Counted from the stretch's first letter, positions 34,145-42,678 are shown. The stretch is 44,664 bases of DNA from Saprospiraceae bacterium (GCA_017985675.1 JAGNXB010000009.1:1-44664); one strand, 5' to 3'. Translations and numbers: made by a program. Notes: generated by a model not told the origin, from the letters alone.

Positions 34145-34177
34145 TGAATTTAACAATGTTTAATGCATTGTAATTCA
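34145..34177. promoter_or_regulatory. Imperfect inverted repeat between mutA and meaB
   Basis: TGAATT-TA-ACAATG (34145-34158) pairs with CATTGTAATTCA (34166-34177), a 12-bp stem with a 2-nt bulge and a 7-nt loop. It has no T run, so it may be a weak terminator or an operator for meaB. Confidence 0.35.
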
Positions 34178-34216
34178 GTATTATTGATTTAAGGAAAATC
34201 TGGTTTACCGTTAATC

Positions 34217-34382
34217 TTATCCCAGCAGACGTTTTCCCATTGTTTGACCGGACAGCATCAACCTACCTTGGTCCATCCACTTCATTAGCGATCCGGGGCG
34301 CCGGATGGGGAAATAAGTAACTGGTAAATCACGATGTTTCTCCCGTCCGGCTCCCGGTCTTTCGTTTTTAGCCCAATCCCTC
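34217..34382 (-). pseudogene. Possible eroded 3' end of the mutase small-subunit gene
   Basis: The minus-strand frame shifted relative to the upstream gene stays open past its stop and reads REKHRDLPVTYFPIRRPGSL, reminiscent of the C-terminal part of longer mutase small subunits. It overlaps the end of the gene at 34383-35441. No start or other support for an independent gene. Low confidence; the resemblance is from memory and needs an alignment. Confidence 0.3.
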
Positions 34383-35441
34383 TTATGGATTAAAATCTGC
34401 CCATGCCTTGCGGGCAATTTCCAGCGTGAGGGTCTCTATAGCATAACTTCCCGCCATCGGATCGGCAACCTTATCCAGGTGAGCCTCCTCTTTCATCAGG
34501 TGTTGCACATTTCGGGCTATACGGCGAGCCATTGTTTGGTTTTCAACCTCAGGGGGCAGGATAGTCAGCATATCTACACCACCTAAAATAGCACTCAACG
34601 CACGTGTCGCAGCCGAGATATAGGTGGTCTCCCAAGGCAAAGTCGCATCCGGGGTGATTTTAGCCATGATCGTTAAAGACGTATCTGCAGGCCATCCAAA
34701 ACTGCTGGCCAAATGCCCCCACAACAGGTGCAAAGCGCGCAGTCGCGCTATTTCAAGCAAGTAGTCATTTCCTATTTCTACTATTACCATCCCATTTGGC
34801 GGGACCGAATTCACCTGGGTCAATGATTTAAGCTTTTCAAACAGGGTATAAAGCAGTCCCGTTAATTGCGTTGCCGGCGCGTGCGCTCCAGAAAGGCTAC
34901 CGAGCTGTGCAGCCCAACCTGACATACGATCTTGCGCCTCAAGCAACAGATCGTCAGCGATAGGTCCGATGAAACCACCTCTATATGCTGCATGAGTACC
35001 CTGTTGATCCAAATAATGGTGCAGAATCTCCACACAAGCTGCAGGGTCAACATCGGCCTGGAGATCCCAATAGACCGGTGCAAGATCCATAAGGACCTTA
35101 TCCAGCAAAACAGGGATGTCGGCAGGATCCGAAAGCGGTATAACCAGGGCCTGGGCCCCTTTTTCCAGCGCCTCCAACCCGGCAGCATTGGTAGACCAGG
35201 TAGCCATACCAATTGGCAGCCATTCCAGTATTAGCCACCCGGGAGGATCATTCTTGCGAATGATTGGACCGGATACCATGTCCGGGGTGTCCAGATAAAA
35301 GGGTTTTCCGATAAGATCAGTATCAATGGGCCAGTCCAGTGACGCTGCCGAAGCGCCTTTCAGTTCGGCATGGATCAGTTGCCACCAGGTATCGGCATCC
35401 ATTGCAGGGAACGTATCCCATTGTGGGTCCAGGTTACTCAT
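34383..35441 (-). CDS. mutA: Methylmalonyl-CoA mutase small subunit, C-terminally short
   Basis: 352 residues from ATG 35441; an upstream ATG at 35474 adds 11 unlikely residues. The TIM-barrel part matches the non-catalytic small (beta) subunit: ELKGASAASLDWPIDTDLIG, a barrel around GGFIGPIADD, ETTYISAATRALSAILGGVD and NVQHLMKEEAHLDKVADPMA followed by GSYAIETLT. With the large subunit the heterodimer interconverts succinyl- and methylmalonyl-CoA. The chain ends at KAWADFNP, roughly 90 residues before the end I expect for short Bacteroidota small subunits (about 450), so a frameshift or deletion near 34390 is suspected. The large-subunit gene is not adjacent. Confidence 0.82.
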   Translation of the reverse strand: MSNLDPQWDTFPAMDADTWWQLIHAELKGASAASLDWPIDTDLIGKPFYLDTPDMVSGPIIRKNDPPGWLILEWLPIGMATWSTNAAGLEALEKGAQALVIPLSDPADIPVLLDKVLMDLAPVYWDLQADVDPAACVEILHHYLDQQGTHAAYRGGFIGPIADDLLLEAQDRMSGWAAQLGSLSGAHAPATQLTGLLYTLFEKLKSLTQVNSVPPNGMVIVEIGNDYLLEIARLRALHLLWGHLASSFGWPADTSLTIMAKITPDATLPWETTYISAATRALSAILGGVDMLTILPPEVENQTMARRIARNVQHLMKEEAHLDKVADPMAGSYAIETLTLEIARKAWADFNP

Positions 35442-35495
35442 ACGCGACAAGATACAAATCTTCATTCTGAGCAAACTTTTGAATACAGAAAGTGT

Positions 35496-35503
35496 TACTT
35501 TTG
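35496..35503 (+). promoter_or_regulatory. iscS: -7 box for the isc operon
   Basis: TACTTTTG is an exact TAnnTTTG match, 33 nt upstream of the iscS ATG. A TTTG at 35478-35481 is the nearest -33 candidate but only 14 nt away, shorter than usual. The site lies in the 95-bp divergent gap shared with mutA. Confidence 0.45.
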
Positions 35504-35536
35504 TACTTAATTGACATTAGACCAAATCTAAATAGC

Positions 35537-36754
35537 ATGACGAAGCGCCTGATCTATCTTGACAATAATGCCACAACGCCTTGTGATCCAAGGGTTGTAG
35601 AGGCTATGTTGCCTTATTTTTATGAACATCCGGGCAATGCGGCCAGCCGGAATCACCCATTTGGATGGATCGCTGAAGAAGCGGTGGATTATGCACGGGA
35701 GCAGATTGCCCAACTAATCAACGTTGATTCAAAGGAGGTCATTTTTACCAGTGGCGCTACCGAATCTGATAATCTGGCTATAAAGGGTGTCTTTGAAATG
35801 TACAAGCGCAAAGGCAACCACATTATAACGGTTAAAACCGAACATAAAGCGGTTTTAGACACCTGTGACCATTTGGAAAAAGAAGGTGCCGAAGTCACTT
35901 ACCTCACCGTAAAGGAAGACGGACTATTGGACCTTGCTGAACTGGAAGCAGCCATTCGCCCCACAACGATTCTTATCGCTGTGATGTGGGCGAACAATGA
36001 AACCGGCGTCATCCAACCAATGAAAGAAATCGGGGATCTATGCGCCAAACATGGCATCCTCCTCTTCAGCGATGCTACCCAGGCCGTAGGTAAAATCCCG
36101 GTTGATCCCAAAGCATGCGGTGTGCACCTGATGGCCTTTACCTCCCACAAAATGTACGGACCAAAAGGTGTAGGGGCTCTCTACGTGAGCCGTAAAAATC
36201 CACGGGTAAAAGTAACTGCCCAGATGGACGGTGGCGGACATGAGCGCGGGATGCGTTCAGGAACACTTAATGTACCAGGTATTGTAGGATTTGGCAAAGC
36301 GGCCGAACTGGCCCGCCTCGAAATGGCCCAGGACACGGCACGCCTCAGCAAGTTGAGAGATCATTTACAACAGGAATTGCTAAAACTGGAAGAAACCATA
36401 GTCAATGGCAATGAAGCACACCGGATGCCACACGTGACCAACATTTCCTTCAAACACGTTGAAGGCGAAGGGCTGATGATGACCTTCAATCAAACGATTG
36501 CAGTATCCTCGGGTTCGGCTTGTACCTCGGCGTCTCTCGAACCATCCTACGTACTCGTATCCATGGGACTTGGTGATGATCTGGCACATTCTTCCATTCG
36601 ACTGAGTCTGGGCCGATTTACGACCGATCAGGATATTGAAGAGGCTATCCAACTCATTGGCGCAGGGGTCAACCATATGCGCGAACTGAGTCCGATATGG
36701 GAGATGTACAAAGAGGGCATTGATCTCAACTCCGTGCAATGGTCCGAACATTAA
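35537..36754 (+). CDS. iscS: Cysteine desulfurase IscS
   Basis: PLP enzyme that takes sulfur from cysteine and passes it to IscU for Fe-S cluster assembly, and to tRNA thiolation. 405 residues from ATG 35537, close to the E. coli length. The PLP lysine is Lys205 in TSHKMYGPKG, the sulfur-carrying Cys is Cys329 in SSGSACTSAS on the flexible loop, and the HEXXA-like substrate region includes IYLDNNATTP at the start. Conserved SGATESDN is near residue 76. It heads a three-gene cluster with iscU 60 bp and iscA about 500 bp downstream; no IscR-type repressor gene precedes it. Confidence 0.97.
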   Translation: MTKRLIYLDNNATTPCDPRVVEAMLPYFYEHPGNAASRNHPFGWIAEEAVDYAREQIAQLINVDSKEVIFTSGATESDNLAIKGVFEMYKRKGNHIITVKTEHKAVLDTCDHLEKEGAEVTYLTVKEDGLLDLAELEAAIRPTTILIAVMWANNETGVIQPMKEIGDLCAKHGILLFSDATQAVGKIPVDPKACGVHLMAFTSHKMYGPKGVGALYVSRKNPRVKVTAQMDGGGHERGMRSGTLNVPGIVGFGKAAELARLEMAQDTARLSKLRDHLQQELLKLEETIVNGNEAHRMPHVTNISFKHVEGEGLMMTFNQTIAVSSGSACTSASLEPSYVLVSMGLGDDLAHSSIRLSLGRFTTDQDIEEAIQLIGAGVNHMRELSPIWEMYKEGIDLNSVQWSEH

Positions 36755-36814
36755 AATTATAACCCGTTTAATTGTAAATCACGCTTAAATAACCCAATCT
36801 TAAAAAATAATATT

Positions 36815-37228
36815 ATGGCTTATTCTGATAAAGTACTCGAGCATTTTAAATCGCCTAAAAATGTAGGCACGCTCGACAAAAGCAAAAAAAATGTAGGCAC
36901 CGGCCTTGTTGGTGCACCCGAGTGTGGTGACGTCATGCGGCTGCAAATTGAGGTGGACGAAGCTACCGGTGTCATCAGTGATGCAAAATTCAAAACCTTT
37001 GGATGTGGCTCAGCGATAGCTTCGTCATCCCTTGCGACAGAGTGGCTCATCGGTAAAAGCCTGGATGAAGCCGGTACGATCGACAACATGGACATCGTAG
37101 AAGAGCTGGCATTGCCGCCTGTTAAAATTCACTGCAGCGTATTGGCAGAAGATGCCATAAAGAGCGCTATTTTGGATTATAAAAAGAAAAATGGCATATC
37201 GGTGGAAGCCGAACAGGCCACACATTAA
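36815..37228 (+). CDS. iscU: Fe-S cluster assembly scaffold IscU
   Basis: 137 residues. Scaffold on which IscS sulfur and iron are assembled into [2Fe-2S] clusters. All three cluster cysteines are present: Cys37 (PECGDVM), Cys64 (FGCGSAIASSSL) and Cys107 (KIHCSVLAEDA), with Asp39. The LPPVK motif, which in E. coli is the binding site for the chaperone HscA, is intact at residues 100-104 although no hscA or hscB is in this cluster. It lies 60 bp after iscS and 25 bp before iscA, so one operon is very likely. Confidence 0.97.
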   Translation: MAYSDKVLEHFKSPKNVGTLDKSKKNVGTGLVGAPECGDVMRLQIEVDEATGVISDAKFKTFGCGSAIASSSLATEWLIGKSLDEAGTIDNMDIVEELALPPVKIHCSVLAEDAIKSAILDYKKKNGISVEAEQATH

Positions 37229-37253
37229 AATGAAGTAAAAACAAAAACGGCTG

Positions 37254-37580
37254 ATGTTATTTGTTGCAGAAAATGCTAAAAAGAGGATCGAAGAAATCAT
37301 GTCCACCCAGGGCCTGAGTTCCGATCATTTTGTGCGGGTGAGTGTCACCAGTGGTGGCTGCTCCGGCTTGTCGTACAATATGGAATTTGACAACGAAAAC
37401 CGCCCGAACGACCAGGTTTTTGAGGATAAGGGTATCAAGGTCGTCACCGATTTGCGCAGCTTTTTATACCTCTGCAATACGACGCTGGAGTTTTCGGATG
37501 GCCTCGATGGCAAAGGTTTTTATTTTAATAATCCGAATGCCGAACGCACCTGTGGCTGCGGCGAAAGTTTTGCGGTATAG
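37254..37580 (+). CDS. iscA: A-type Fe-S carrier protein IscA
   Basis: 108 residues. Accepts and delivers Fe-S clusters or iron. The three conserved cysteines are Cys36 (SGGCSGLSY), Cys100 and Cys102 (TCGCGESF), in the positions seen in E. coli IscA (35, 99, 101). The fold is a small beta barrel (VRVSVTSGGCSGLSYNMEF, GIKVVTDLRSFLYL). It is the last gene of the iscS-iscU-iscA operon, with 25 bp after iscU and a strong terminator 37 bp after its stop. ErpA is an alternative name for the same fold; context favours IscA. Confidence 0.93.
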   Translation: MLFVAENAKKRIEEIMSTQGLSSDHFVRVSVTSGGCSGLSYNMEFDNENRPNDQVFEDKGIKVVTDLRSFLYLCNTTLEFSDGLDGKGFYFNNPNAERTCGCGESFAV

Positions 37581-37616
37581 GCAGTTTAACCATACGTATT
37601 CTAACCGAATTATTGT

Positions 37617-37651
37617 AAAAATGCCAGCCGCAAACGACTGGCATTTTTTTA
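37617..37651 (+). terminator. Rho-independent terminator of the isc operon
   Basis: ATGCCAG (37621-37627) pairs with CTGGCAT (37638-37644), preceded by AAAA and followed by TTTTTT, so the stem extends with A-T pairs. It lies 37 bp after the iscA stop. Confidence 0.85.
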
Positions 37652-37727
37652 TGGGTAGCATGTAAATGGGGACAAAAGCAACACTTGAACATCTGCAACG
37701 GATCATTGTTAAATAGCTTCAAATGGA

Positions 37728-38627
37728 ATGATTATGGATCGCAAAAAATTTATTCGGCAGACCGCTCTGGGCATTACCGGATTGACAGCGGGATTGCCTT
37801 TGTTAAAAGGGACGACATCCTTTCGTTCCACTTACGACAAACTGGCTGAGCAAGTCGGTTTTAATCATATCCCTCAACAAAAAGACATCATCCAACAACC
37901 CGCTTCGAATATGAAAATGATCCTTCATAAAGCCACCACTCGCGGCCATGCAGACCATGGTTGGCTGGACTCCCACCATACCTTTAGTTTTGCAAATTAT
38001 TACAATCCGGAACGGATGCACTTTGGAGTGCTGCGCGTATTAAATGACGACGTGGTTGCTCCGGGTCGGGGATTTAACAAACATCCCCATGACAACATGG
38101 AAATCATTTCAATTCCATTGGAGGGCGATTTGGAACACAAGGACAGCATGGGCAATGTTACGGTCATTAAAGAAGGGGACATTCAGGTGATGAGTGCAGG
38201 TACAGGTGTACAGCACAGCGAGTATAATTTTAATCCGGATAAGCCCGTCAAGTTTTTACAAATCTGGCTTTTCCCGCGCGAAAAACAGGTTGCACCGCGC
38301 TACGATCAATTATCTATAAAAAGCCTCGTCAAACTAGGTACATTCAGTCAGATCCTCTCCCCTACAGCTGATGATGCGGGCGTTTGGATTCATCAGGATG
38401 CCTGGTTTCATATGGGTTCGTTTAGTGCGCATGACAAGGACACCTACACGATAAAAAAAGCGGGTAACGGCGTATATGTATTTGTGCTGGAGGGATCAGT
38501 CACAATCAACGACCAAAAGCTCGACACGCGTGACGGATTGGGCATCTGGGATACGGACCAAATCCATGTCACTGCGGAAACCAATGCCAATGTGTTGTTG
38601 ATGGAGGTGCCGATGGTTTTAGGTTGA
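37728..38627 (+). CDS. Pirin-family protein with Tat-like N-terminal leader
   Basis: 299 residues. Two cupin domains of the pirin/YhhW family: metal ligands His119, His121, His163 and Glu165 (NKHPHDNMEII, VQHSEYN), matching the H-H-H-E spacing of human pirin and E. coli YhhW. Such proteins can act as quercetinase-like dioxygenases or redox sensors, usually cytoplasmic. Here the pirin part begins near residue 64 (MILHKATTRGHADHGWLDSH), preceded by about 60 residues whose start, DRKKFIRQTALGITGLTAGL, looks like a Tat signal with RK in place of RR. Export is therefore possible but unproven. The start may be the ATG at 37734. Confidence 0.88.
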   Translation: MIMDRKKFIRQTALGITGLTAGLPLLKGTTSFRSTYDKLAEQVGFNHIPQQKDIIQQPASNMKMILHKATTRGHADHGWLDSHHTFSFANYYNPERMHFGVLRVLNDDVVAPGRGFNKHPHDNMEIISIPLEGDLEHKDSMGNVTVIKEGDIQVMSAGTGVQHSEYNFNPDKPVKFLQIWLFPREKQVAPRYDQLSIKSLVKLGTFSQILSPTADDAGVWIHQDAWFHMGSFSAHDKDTYTIKKAGNGVYVFVLEGSVTINDQKLDTRDGLGIWDTDQIHVTAETNANVLLMEVPMVLG

Positions 38628-38635
38628 CGTTATGT

Positions 38636-38690
38636 TTTCTTTGTTCTTTGTTCTTTGTTATATGTTCTTTTGGGTTTTTCTGGGTTCTTT
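38636..38690. repeat. TTCTTTG-type short repeats downstream of the pirin gene
   Basis: Several TTCTTTGTT words in a row, the same word family as at 7396-7500 and inverted at 41120-41190. Confidence 0.65.
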
Positions 38691-38748
38691 GTTTCAGGTC
38701 TGAATACACACCTTGGAGCGGTGACCAATAGATTTATTTTAGTATCAA

Positions 38749-39177
38749 TTAAGGTATTATTTTCATCAATAGGTAGGCTATGGAAAGAGCCAACATAATG
38801 AGCCCCGTACAAATAATGGGTGGAAGAAAAGTGAGCAGGCTCATGACGATAAAGCAGATCACGTAGGTGAATAAATTGATGACAACCACCCCTCGAAGCG
38901 TACTAACAGGCACTTCGGATTTTAATAAAAATATATTCAAGGCTGCGGAGAAAAAAAGCAACAGGCTCAGCGAAATGCTGAATGCGAGCATAAGATCGTT
39001 CACGGAATGATGAAATCCGGCACCAAAATCAAAATAATAGGATTCCATCAGATCAAGCAATTGCTTTTCCGTTTCATTTTCCGGCAGCGGACTGTTGAAA
39101 AAGCTCAGGGAATGAAATAGGCCGGTAATGAGCTGTAAACCGATCGCCAATTTAAACCAAAACATATACTTCTTCAT
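38749..39177 (-). CDS. Small four-helix membrane protein of unknown function
   Basis: 142 residues. Helices at about 6-26, 62-84, 96-115 and 118-138, with a polar loop between helices 1 and 2 (PLPENETEKQLLDLMESYYF). No known family recognised. The ATG at 39177 is 36 bp from a perfect 13-bp inverted repeat (39213-39247) that probably regulates it. The open frame is convincing because of the clean helices and the stop-to-start fit; function cannot be guessed. Confidence 0.7.
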   Translation of the reverse strand: MKKYMFWFKLAIGLQLITGLFHSLSFFNSPLPENETEKQLLDLMESYYFDFGAGFHHSVNDLMLAFSISLSLLLFFSAALNIFLLKSEVPVSTLRGVVVINLFTYVICFIVMSLLTFLPPIICTGLIMLALSIAYLLMKIIP

Positions 39178-39212
39178 CTTTTAAATATTTAGGTTTTCGA
39201 ATGCCTTCATTG

Positions 39213-39247
39213 GATGATATACATCCACTCGTTTGATGTATATCATC
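39213..39247. promoter_or_regulatory. Perfect 13-bp inverted repeat, likely operator
   Basis: GATGATATACATC (39213-39225) and GATGTATATCATC (39235-39247) are exact reverse complements with a 9-nt spacer. The site is 36 bp upstream of the membrane-protein start at 39177. It has no T tract. The size and symmetry suit a dimeric repressor. No regulator gene is adjacent. The rest of 39178-39507 has no confident gene. Confidence 0.6.
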
Positions 39248-39507
39248 TATTTTCTGCGATACAAACTACGATTGTCTTTGTAAAAGTATTACAATTTTCA
39301 GATAAACTGAACCCATTGTATGGGTCATTGGATAAGGAATTAAAAGTCCACACAATGGCTTACGCCCGCCTGGAAATATCTCCACTCTTGGTCGATGAAG
39401 CTTAGGCGAAGAATTGTCCGGGTCACCAAATGCGACAAGTGGCTATGTTATCTGTCTTACTCGCTTCTTCCTCGACTCCATCCCTCCTCGACTCCTCCCC
39501 TCAAAAC

Positions 39508-40932
39508 CTACCCCTCAGCTATCCTACGGATCATGCCATTAAAAATGAGTCCGTGAAAAGGCCAGACTGCAAACCAATAAAATCGGCCAAATAATCCCAG
39601 CGGTCGGAATGTGGCGGTTTGCGTCAATATATTTTTATCGTCAATTTTAAATTCCAGCCAGGCTTCTCCCGGCAGTTTCATCTCGGCATATAATAACAAT
39701 CGTTTTTCTTCCTTGTCTGCCAGGAGCACACGCCAAAAATCAAGGGCATCGCCGGGATATATTTCCGAATGACTTTTTCTGCCGCGGCGCATACCTACAC
39801 CACCAACAAGTTGATCTAAAAATCCCCGCAATTCCCACAACCAGTTTCCAAAATACCACCCCGTTTTTCCGCCTATGGACCAAATTTTATTTAATGCCCG
39901 TTCGCTATCTTTCACAGGCCGCGTGCGAACATCCTTGAAGCAACCATTAACGGGTACTTCCATAAAATTTGTTATCCCCTTATGAAGAATGCCGCTCGTC
40001 TGCGCGTCTTTCCAACTGGATAACACTTGATTTTGCCCGATTTTGTCAAATGCAAGTTTGATGGAAGTATCATAATCAATTAAAACAATACCGAGTTTTT
40101 TAGCTAAATCATTTGGTTTACAAATGACCTCAATTTTCATGCTATTGACCAAATTCACGGCCAGTGCATAGGATGTGGAGGTCACAAAATATAACCAGTA
40201 AGAAGAAATTTTAGGTGTCATTACCGGCACGATGACAATCCGGCGTTTTAATCCGCGAATAGCCGCAAAACGCAACAGCATTTGTTTATAATTTAATATA
40301 TCCGGACCGCCGATATCGTAACTCTTGTGGTATGTTTCAGCGACACCAATTACGCCCGTTAAAAATTGGACCACATTACGGATAGCGATGGGTTGACATT
40401 TTGTATTTAGCCAGCGCGGCGCAATCATGAACGGCAACTTCTCCACCAAATCCCTGATAATTTCAAAGGACGCACTGCCGGAACCTACGATGATGCCAGC
40501 CCTTAAAGTGGTTAATGCAAAAGTCGATCCGGACAGGATGTCCTCTACTTGTTTCCGCGAGGATAAATGTTTGGATAATTCCGTTGCATTTACAATACCA
40601 CTCAAATAAATGACTTGCCGGGTTTTAGTTTGGCTTATACGATCAGCAAAATTTTGCGCACAGATCTGCTCCATATCTTCAAAATCGCCCTGTAGGGTGG
40701 ACATGGAATGGATCAGGTAATAAGCAATATCAATATCCTCCGGTATGTGATGCAATGAATCCTTTTGCAGAAAATCCACTTCAACGACCTGAAGATTATA
40801 CGGCTTGAATTTTTTGGTATTAAATCTATTTTTATCCCTGACACAGCATACCACCTCATGCCCCTGCTCCAGGAGAACAGGTAATAATCGCTGGGCAATA
40901 TACCCGGTAACACCAGTGAGCAAAATTTTCAT
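39508..40932 (-). CDS. NAD(P)-binding SDR-like protein with DUF2867 domain
   Basis: 474 residues. The N-terminal Rossmann domain starts MKILLTGVTGYIAQRLLPVL with GxxGxxA (the third glycine replaced by Ala13), then a DIDIAYYLIHSM strand, VIYLSGIVN and LTTLRAGIIVGSGSASFEI, as in atypical short-chain dehydrogenases/NmrA-like proteins. The C-terminal ~150 residues are DUF2867 (NGCFKDVRTRPVKDSERAL, WRVLLADKEEKRLLLYAEMK, PGEAWLEFKI). The fusion is common in bacteria as YtfG/NAD-dependent epimerase-like proteins; substrate unknown. Cytoplasmic, no operon partner. Confidence 0.88.
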   Translation of the reverse strand: MKILLTGVTGYIAQRLLPVLLEQGHEVVCCVRDKNRFNTKKFKPYNLQVVEVDFLQKDSLHHIPEDIDIAYYLIHSMSTLQGDFEDMEQICAQNFADRISQTKTRQVIYLSGIVNATELSKHLSSRKQVEDILSGSTFALTTLRAGIIVGSGSASFEIIRDLVEKLPFMIAPRWLNTKCQPIAIRNVVQFLTGVIGVAETYHKSYDIGGPDILNYKQMLLRFAAIRGLKRRIVIVPVMTPKISSYWLYFVTSTSYALAVNLVNSMKIEVICKPNDLAKKLGIVLIDYDTSIKLAFDKIGQNQVLSSWKDAQTSGILHKGITNFMEVPVNGCFKDVRTRPVKDSERALNKIWSIGGKTGWYFGNWLWELRGFLDQLVGGVGMRRGRKSHSEIYPGDALDFWRVLLADKEEKRLLLYAEMKLPGEAWLEFKIDDKNILTQTATFRPLGLFGRFYWFAVWPFHGLIFNGMIRRIAEG

Positions 40933-41077
40933 AAAATTGAACTATAATCCTGTTGTAAGAGCAGCAGTCTCCTGGGCCAAATATTGGCACATGTAAAATT
41001 AAGTATTCCGGCCTTTGAAACATTAGGCTCCCGCTTAAGTTCATCGGGAATCTGGAATGCGCGATTCGGGTTCGCGA

Positions 41078-41195
41078 GGTGCGGGTTGCGGGGTACGGGA
41101 TACGGGGTTGCGGGGTACGGGCCTAAGAACAAAAAACTTAGAACCTAGAATTTAGAACAAAGAACTTATAACAAAGAACTTAGAACTTAGATTGA
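41078..41195. repeat. GGGTACGG and AGAACTTAG short tandem words
   Basis: GGTTGCGGGGTACGGGATACGG words (41084-41120) are followed by AAGAACTTAGAACCTAGAA words (41125-41190). The latter are the reverse complement of the TTCTTTG/TTCTAAG family seen at 7396 and 38636. No gene lies in 40933-41232. Confidence 0.7.
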
Positions 41196-41232
41196 GCCTC
41201 CTCCCCTCCTCAACTCCTCCCTCCCTACTCCC

Positions 41233-42678
41233 TTAGAATTCCACTTTCACCAATTTAATTTTACCGCCCCGTTCACTCGGTACCAACACTTCATAGACCC
41301 CCGTCTGCATGCCTTCCCTGAAAATGAGCTTTAGCTTTTGATAATCCGTACTGAGAATACTGGACCGTTCCAAGGCACCAGTATGATCAATGGTGTAGGC
41401 ACTAACTGTATTTTCATAGGCGATTTCATCATTAAAAACCAATCTGATCTGGTCCGGAGCAGTCATCAATAAAGTAGACGAATACAAGCCGTCATCATCC
41501 TGGGAATATTGTTTTTTAGGGAATACTTCCTGCCAGTCGATCGCGCCATTGGGCCCAATGGATACCACCATCAGATCCTCGTAATAATAGTCCACAATAT
41601 ACCTGCTCCCGCCAGGCCCAAACTGAAACTGTTGGCCGGCTATATTGCGCTCCAGGCGACGTACCTCCTCCAGGATGATCACAATGCCACCATCTTTTCG
41701 CAAAAGGATCTCCCTGATTTCTAAATCCTCAAGTCCTTTATTTGTTTCATCGTTAGTACCCGTCATTTTTCGATTTATCTCCGGGCTAAAAGGCATTTGG
41801 TGTAATTCAAAAACGCCTTCTGTCAATTGATCCAAATAAAAACAAAATAATCCAGTGGCATTTTCAGGGTTTTTATCCACGGTCAATCCAATACCAACCA
41901 ACCGATCATTGAGGTTGTCGTACACAAATTTCACTTTTTGACTAGCCAGATTTTCCAGGCTAATGTGCCGACTCATTGGACTAATATCGCCCGTAAAAAA
42001 TTGGATGAGTTCCAACCTATGCTCCTCCGATTTGGATCGCTTGGAATCTTTCTCCAACAACAAATGCATTTTTCCATGATTATCCAGAATCAGTGACCTA
42101 AACTGTCGGAAAAAAGTAGATGCTTCTATAGCAACATGTGTAGTCCATATTTTGGATAAAGAGGTTAAATCAATTGTCTGGACATTGAGCCGTTCCTGTT
42201 TTTCAACAAAATAAATCAACGCTTTAGAGTGATCTTCGGACAATACCATCCGGCAGTCCGGCGGATTATAACTCTGTTCAAATTGAGATAAGGTCACACT
42301 ATCTTGTAGTATGCCCGTTTCTGAATACCGATGTGCCTTGAGGTAGTTATCGCCCTTCCGTGAATATTGGTAAATGACTGAAAACCCCGTGGCATGAGGT
42401 ATCACACCGATCACCTGGGTGCGCCGCTTATCCAATTCTAATTCTTTTTTCCACAACAAGCGCAATTTTTCATCAAAGGCCATCAGGTCCAGGGTGTACC
42501 CATTATCGGTACTGAACAGCATCAGGTCTTTGATTTTGCCCAATATCTGGTAATAATCATCCTTCTTAACCGCAATGGCCTCAGAGACGCTAACCCGCTG
42601 TGCTATCACTGCTGACGAACCAAAAAACAAGAGAATCAGGGTTAAACCGAATAATCGTTTGGAATGTAATGTGGACAT
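41233..42678 (-). CDS. Unknown secreted protein, possibly beta-propeller
   Basis: 481 residues from ATG 42678, which starts the signal peptide MSTLHSKRLFGLTLILLFFG, cut near VIAQ; an upstream ATG at 42723 would add 15 non-signal residues. Many short strands of the form YTLDLMAFDEKLRLLWKKEL, DYYYEDLMVVSIGPNGAIDW and YIVDYYYEDLMV suggest a beta-propeller or sandwich. No sorting domain is present at the C-terminus (GGKIKLVKVEF). No known family recognised. It is divergent from bshA; the divergent gap is 184 bp. Confidence 0.65.
   Translation of the reverse strand: MSTLHSKRLFGLTLILLFFGSSAVIAQRVSVSEAIAVKKDDYYQILGKIKDLMLFSTDNGYTLDLMAFDEKLRLLWKKELELDKRRTQVIGVIPHATGFSVIYQYSRKGDNYLKAHRYSETGILQDSVTLSQFEQSYNPPDCRMVLSEDHSKALIYFVEKQERLNVQTIDLTSLSKIWTTHVAIEASTFFRQFRSLILDNHGKMHLLLEKDSKRSKSEEHRLELIQFFTGDISPMSRHISLENLASQKVKFVYDNLNDRLVGIGLTVDKNPENATGLFCFYLDQLTEGVFELHQMPFSPEINRKMTGTNDETNKGLEDLEIREILLRKDGGIVIILEEVRRLERNIAGQQFQFGPGGSRYIVDYYYEDLMVVSIGPNGAIDWQEVFPKKQYSQDDDGLYSSTLLMTAPDQIRLVFNDEIAYENTVSAYTIDHTGALERSSILSTDYQKLKLIFREGMQTGVYEVLVPSERGGKIKLVKVEF

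Noticed and set aside
36380..36751. 123-residue minus-strand frame opposite iscS
   Set aside because: It is a shadow of the iscS coding sequence.
39214..39405. 63-residue plus-strand open frame
   Set aside because: It starts within the perfect inverted repeat at 39213-39247 and has no recognisable family; the inverted repeat is better read as a control site. A decayed gene fragment cannot be excluded.
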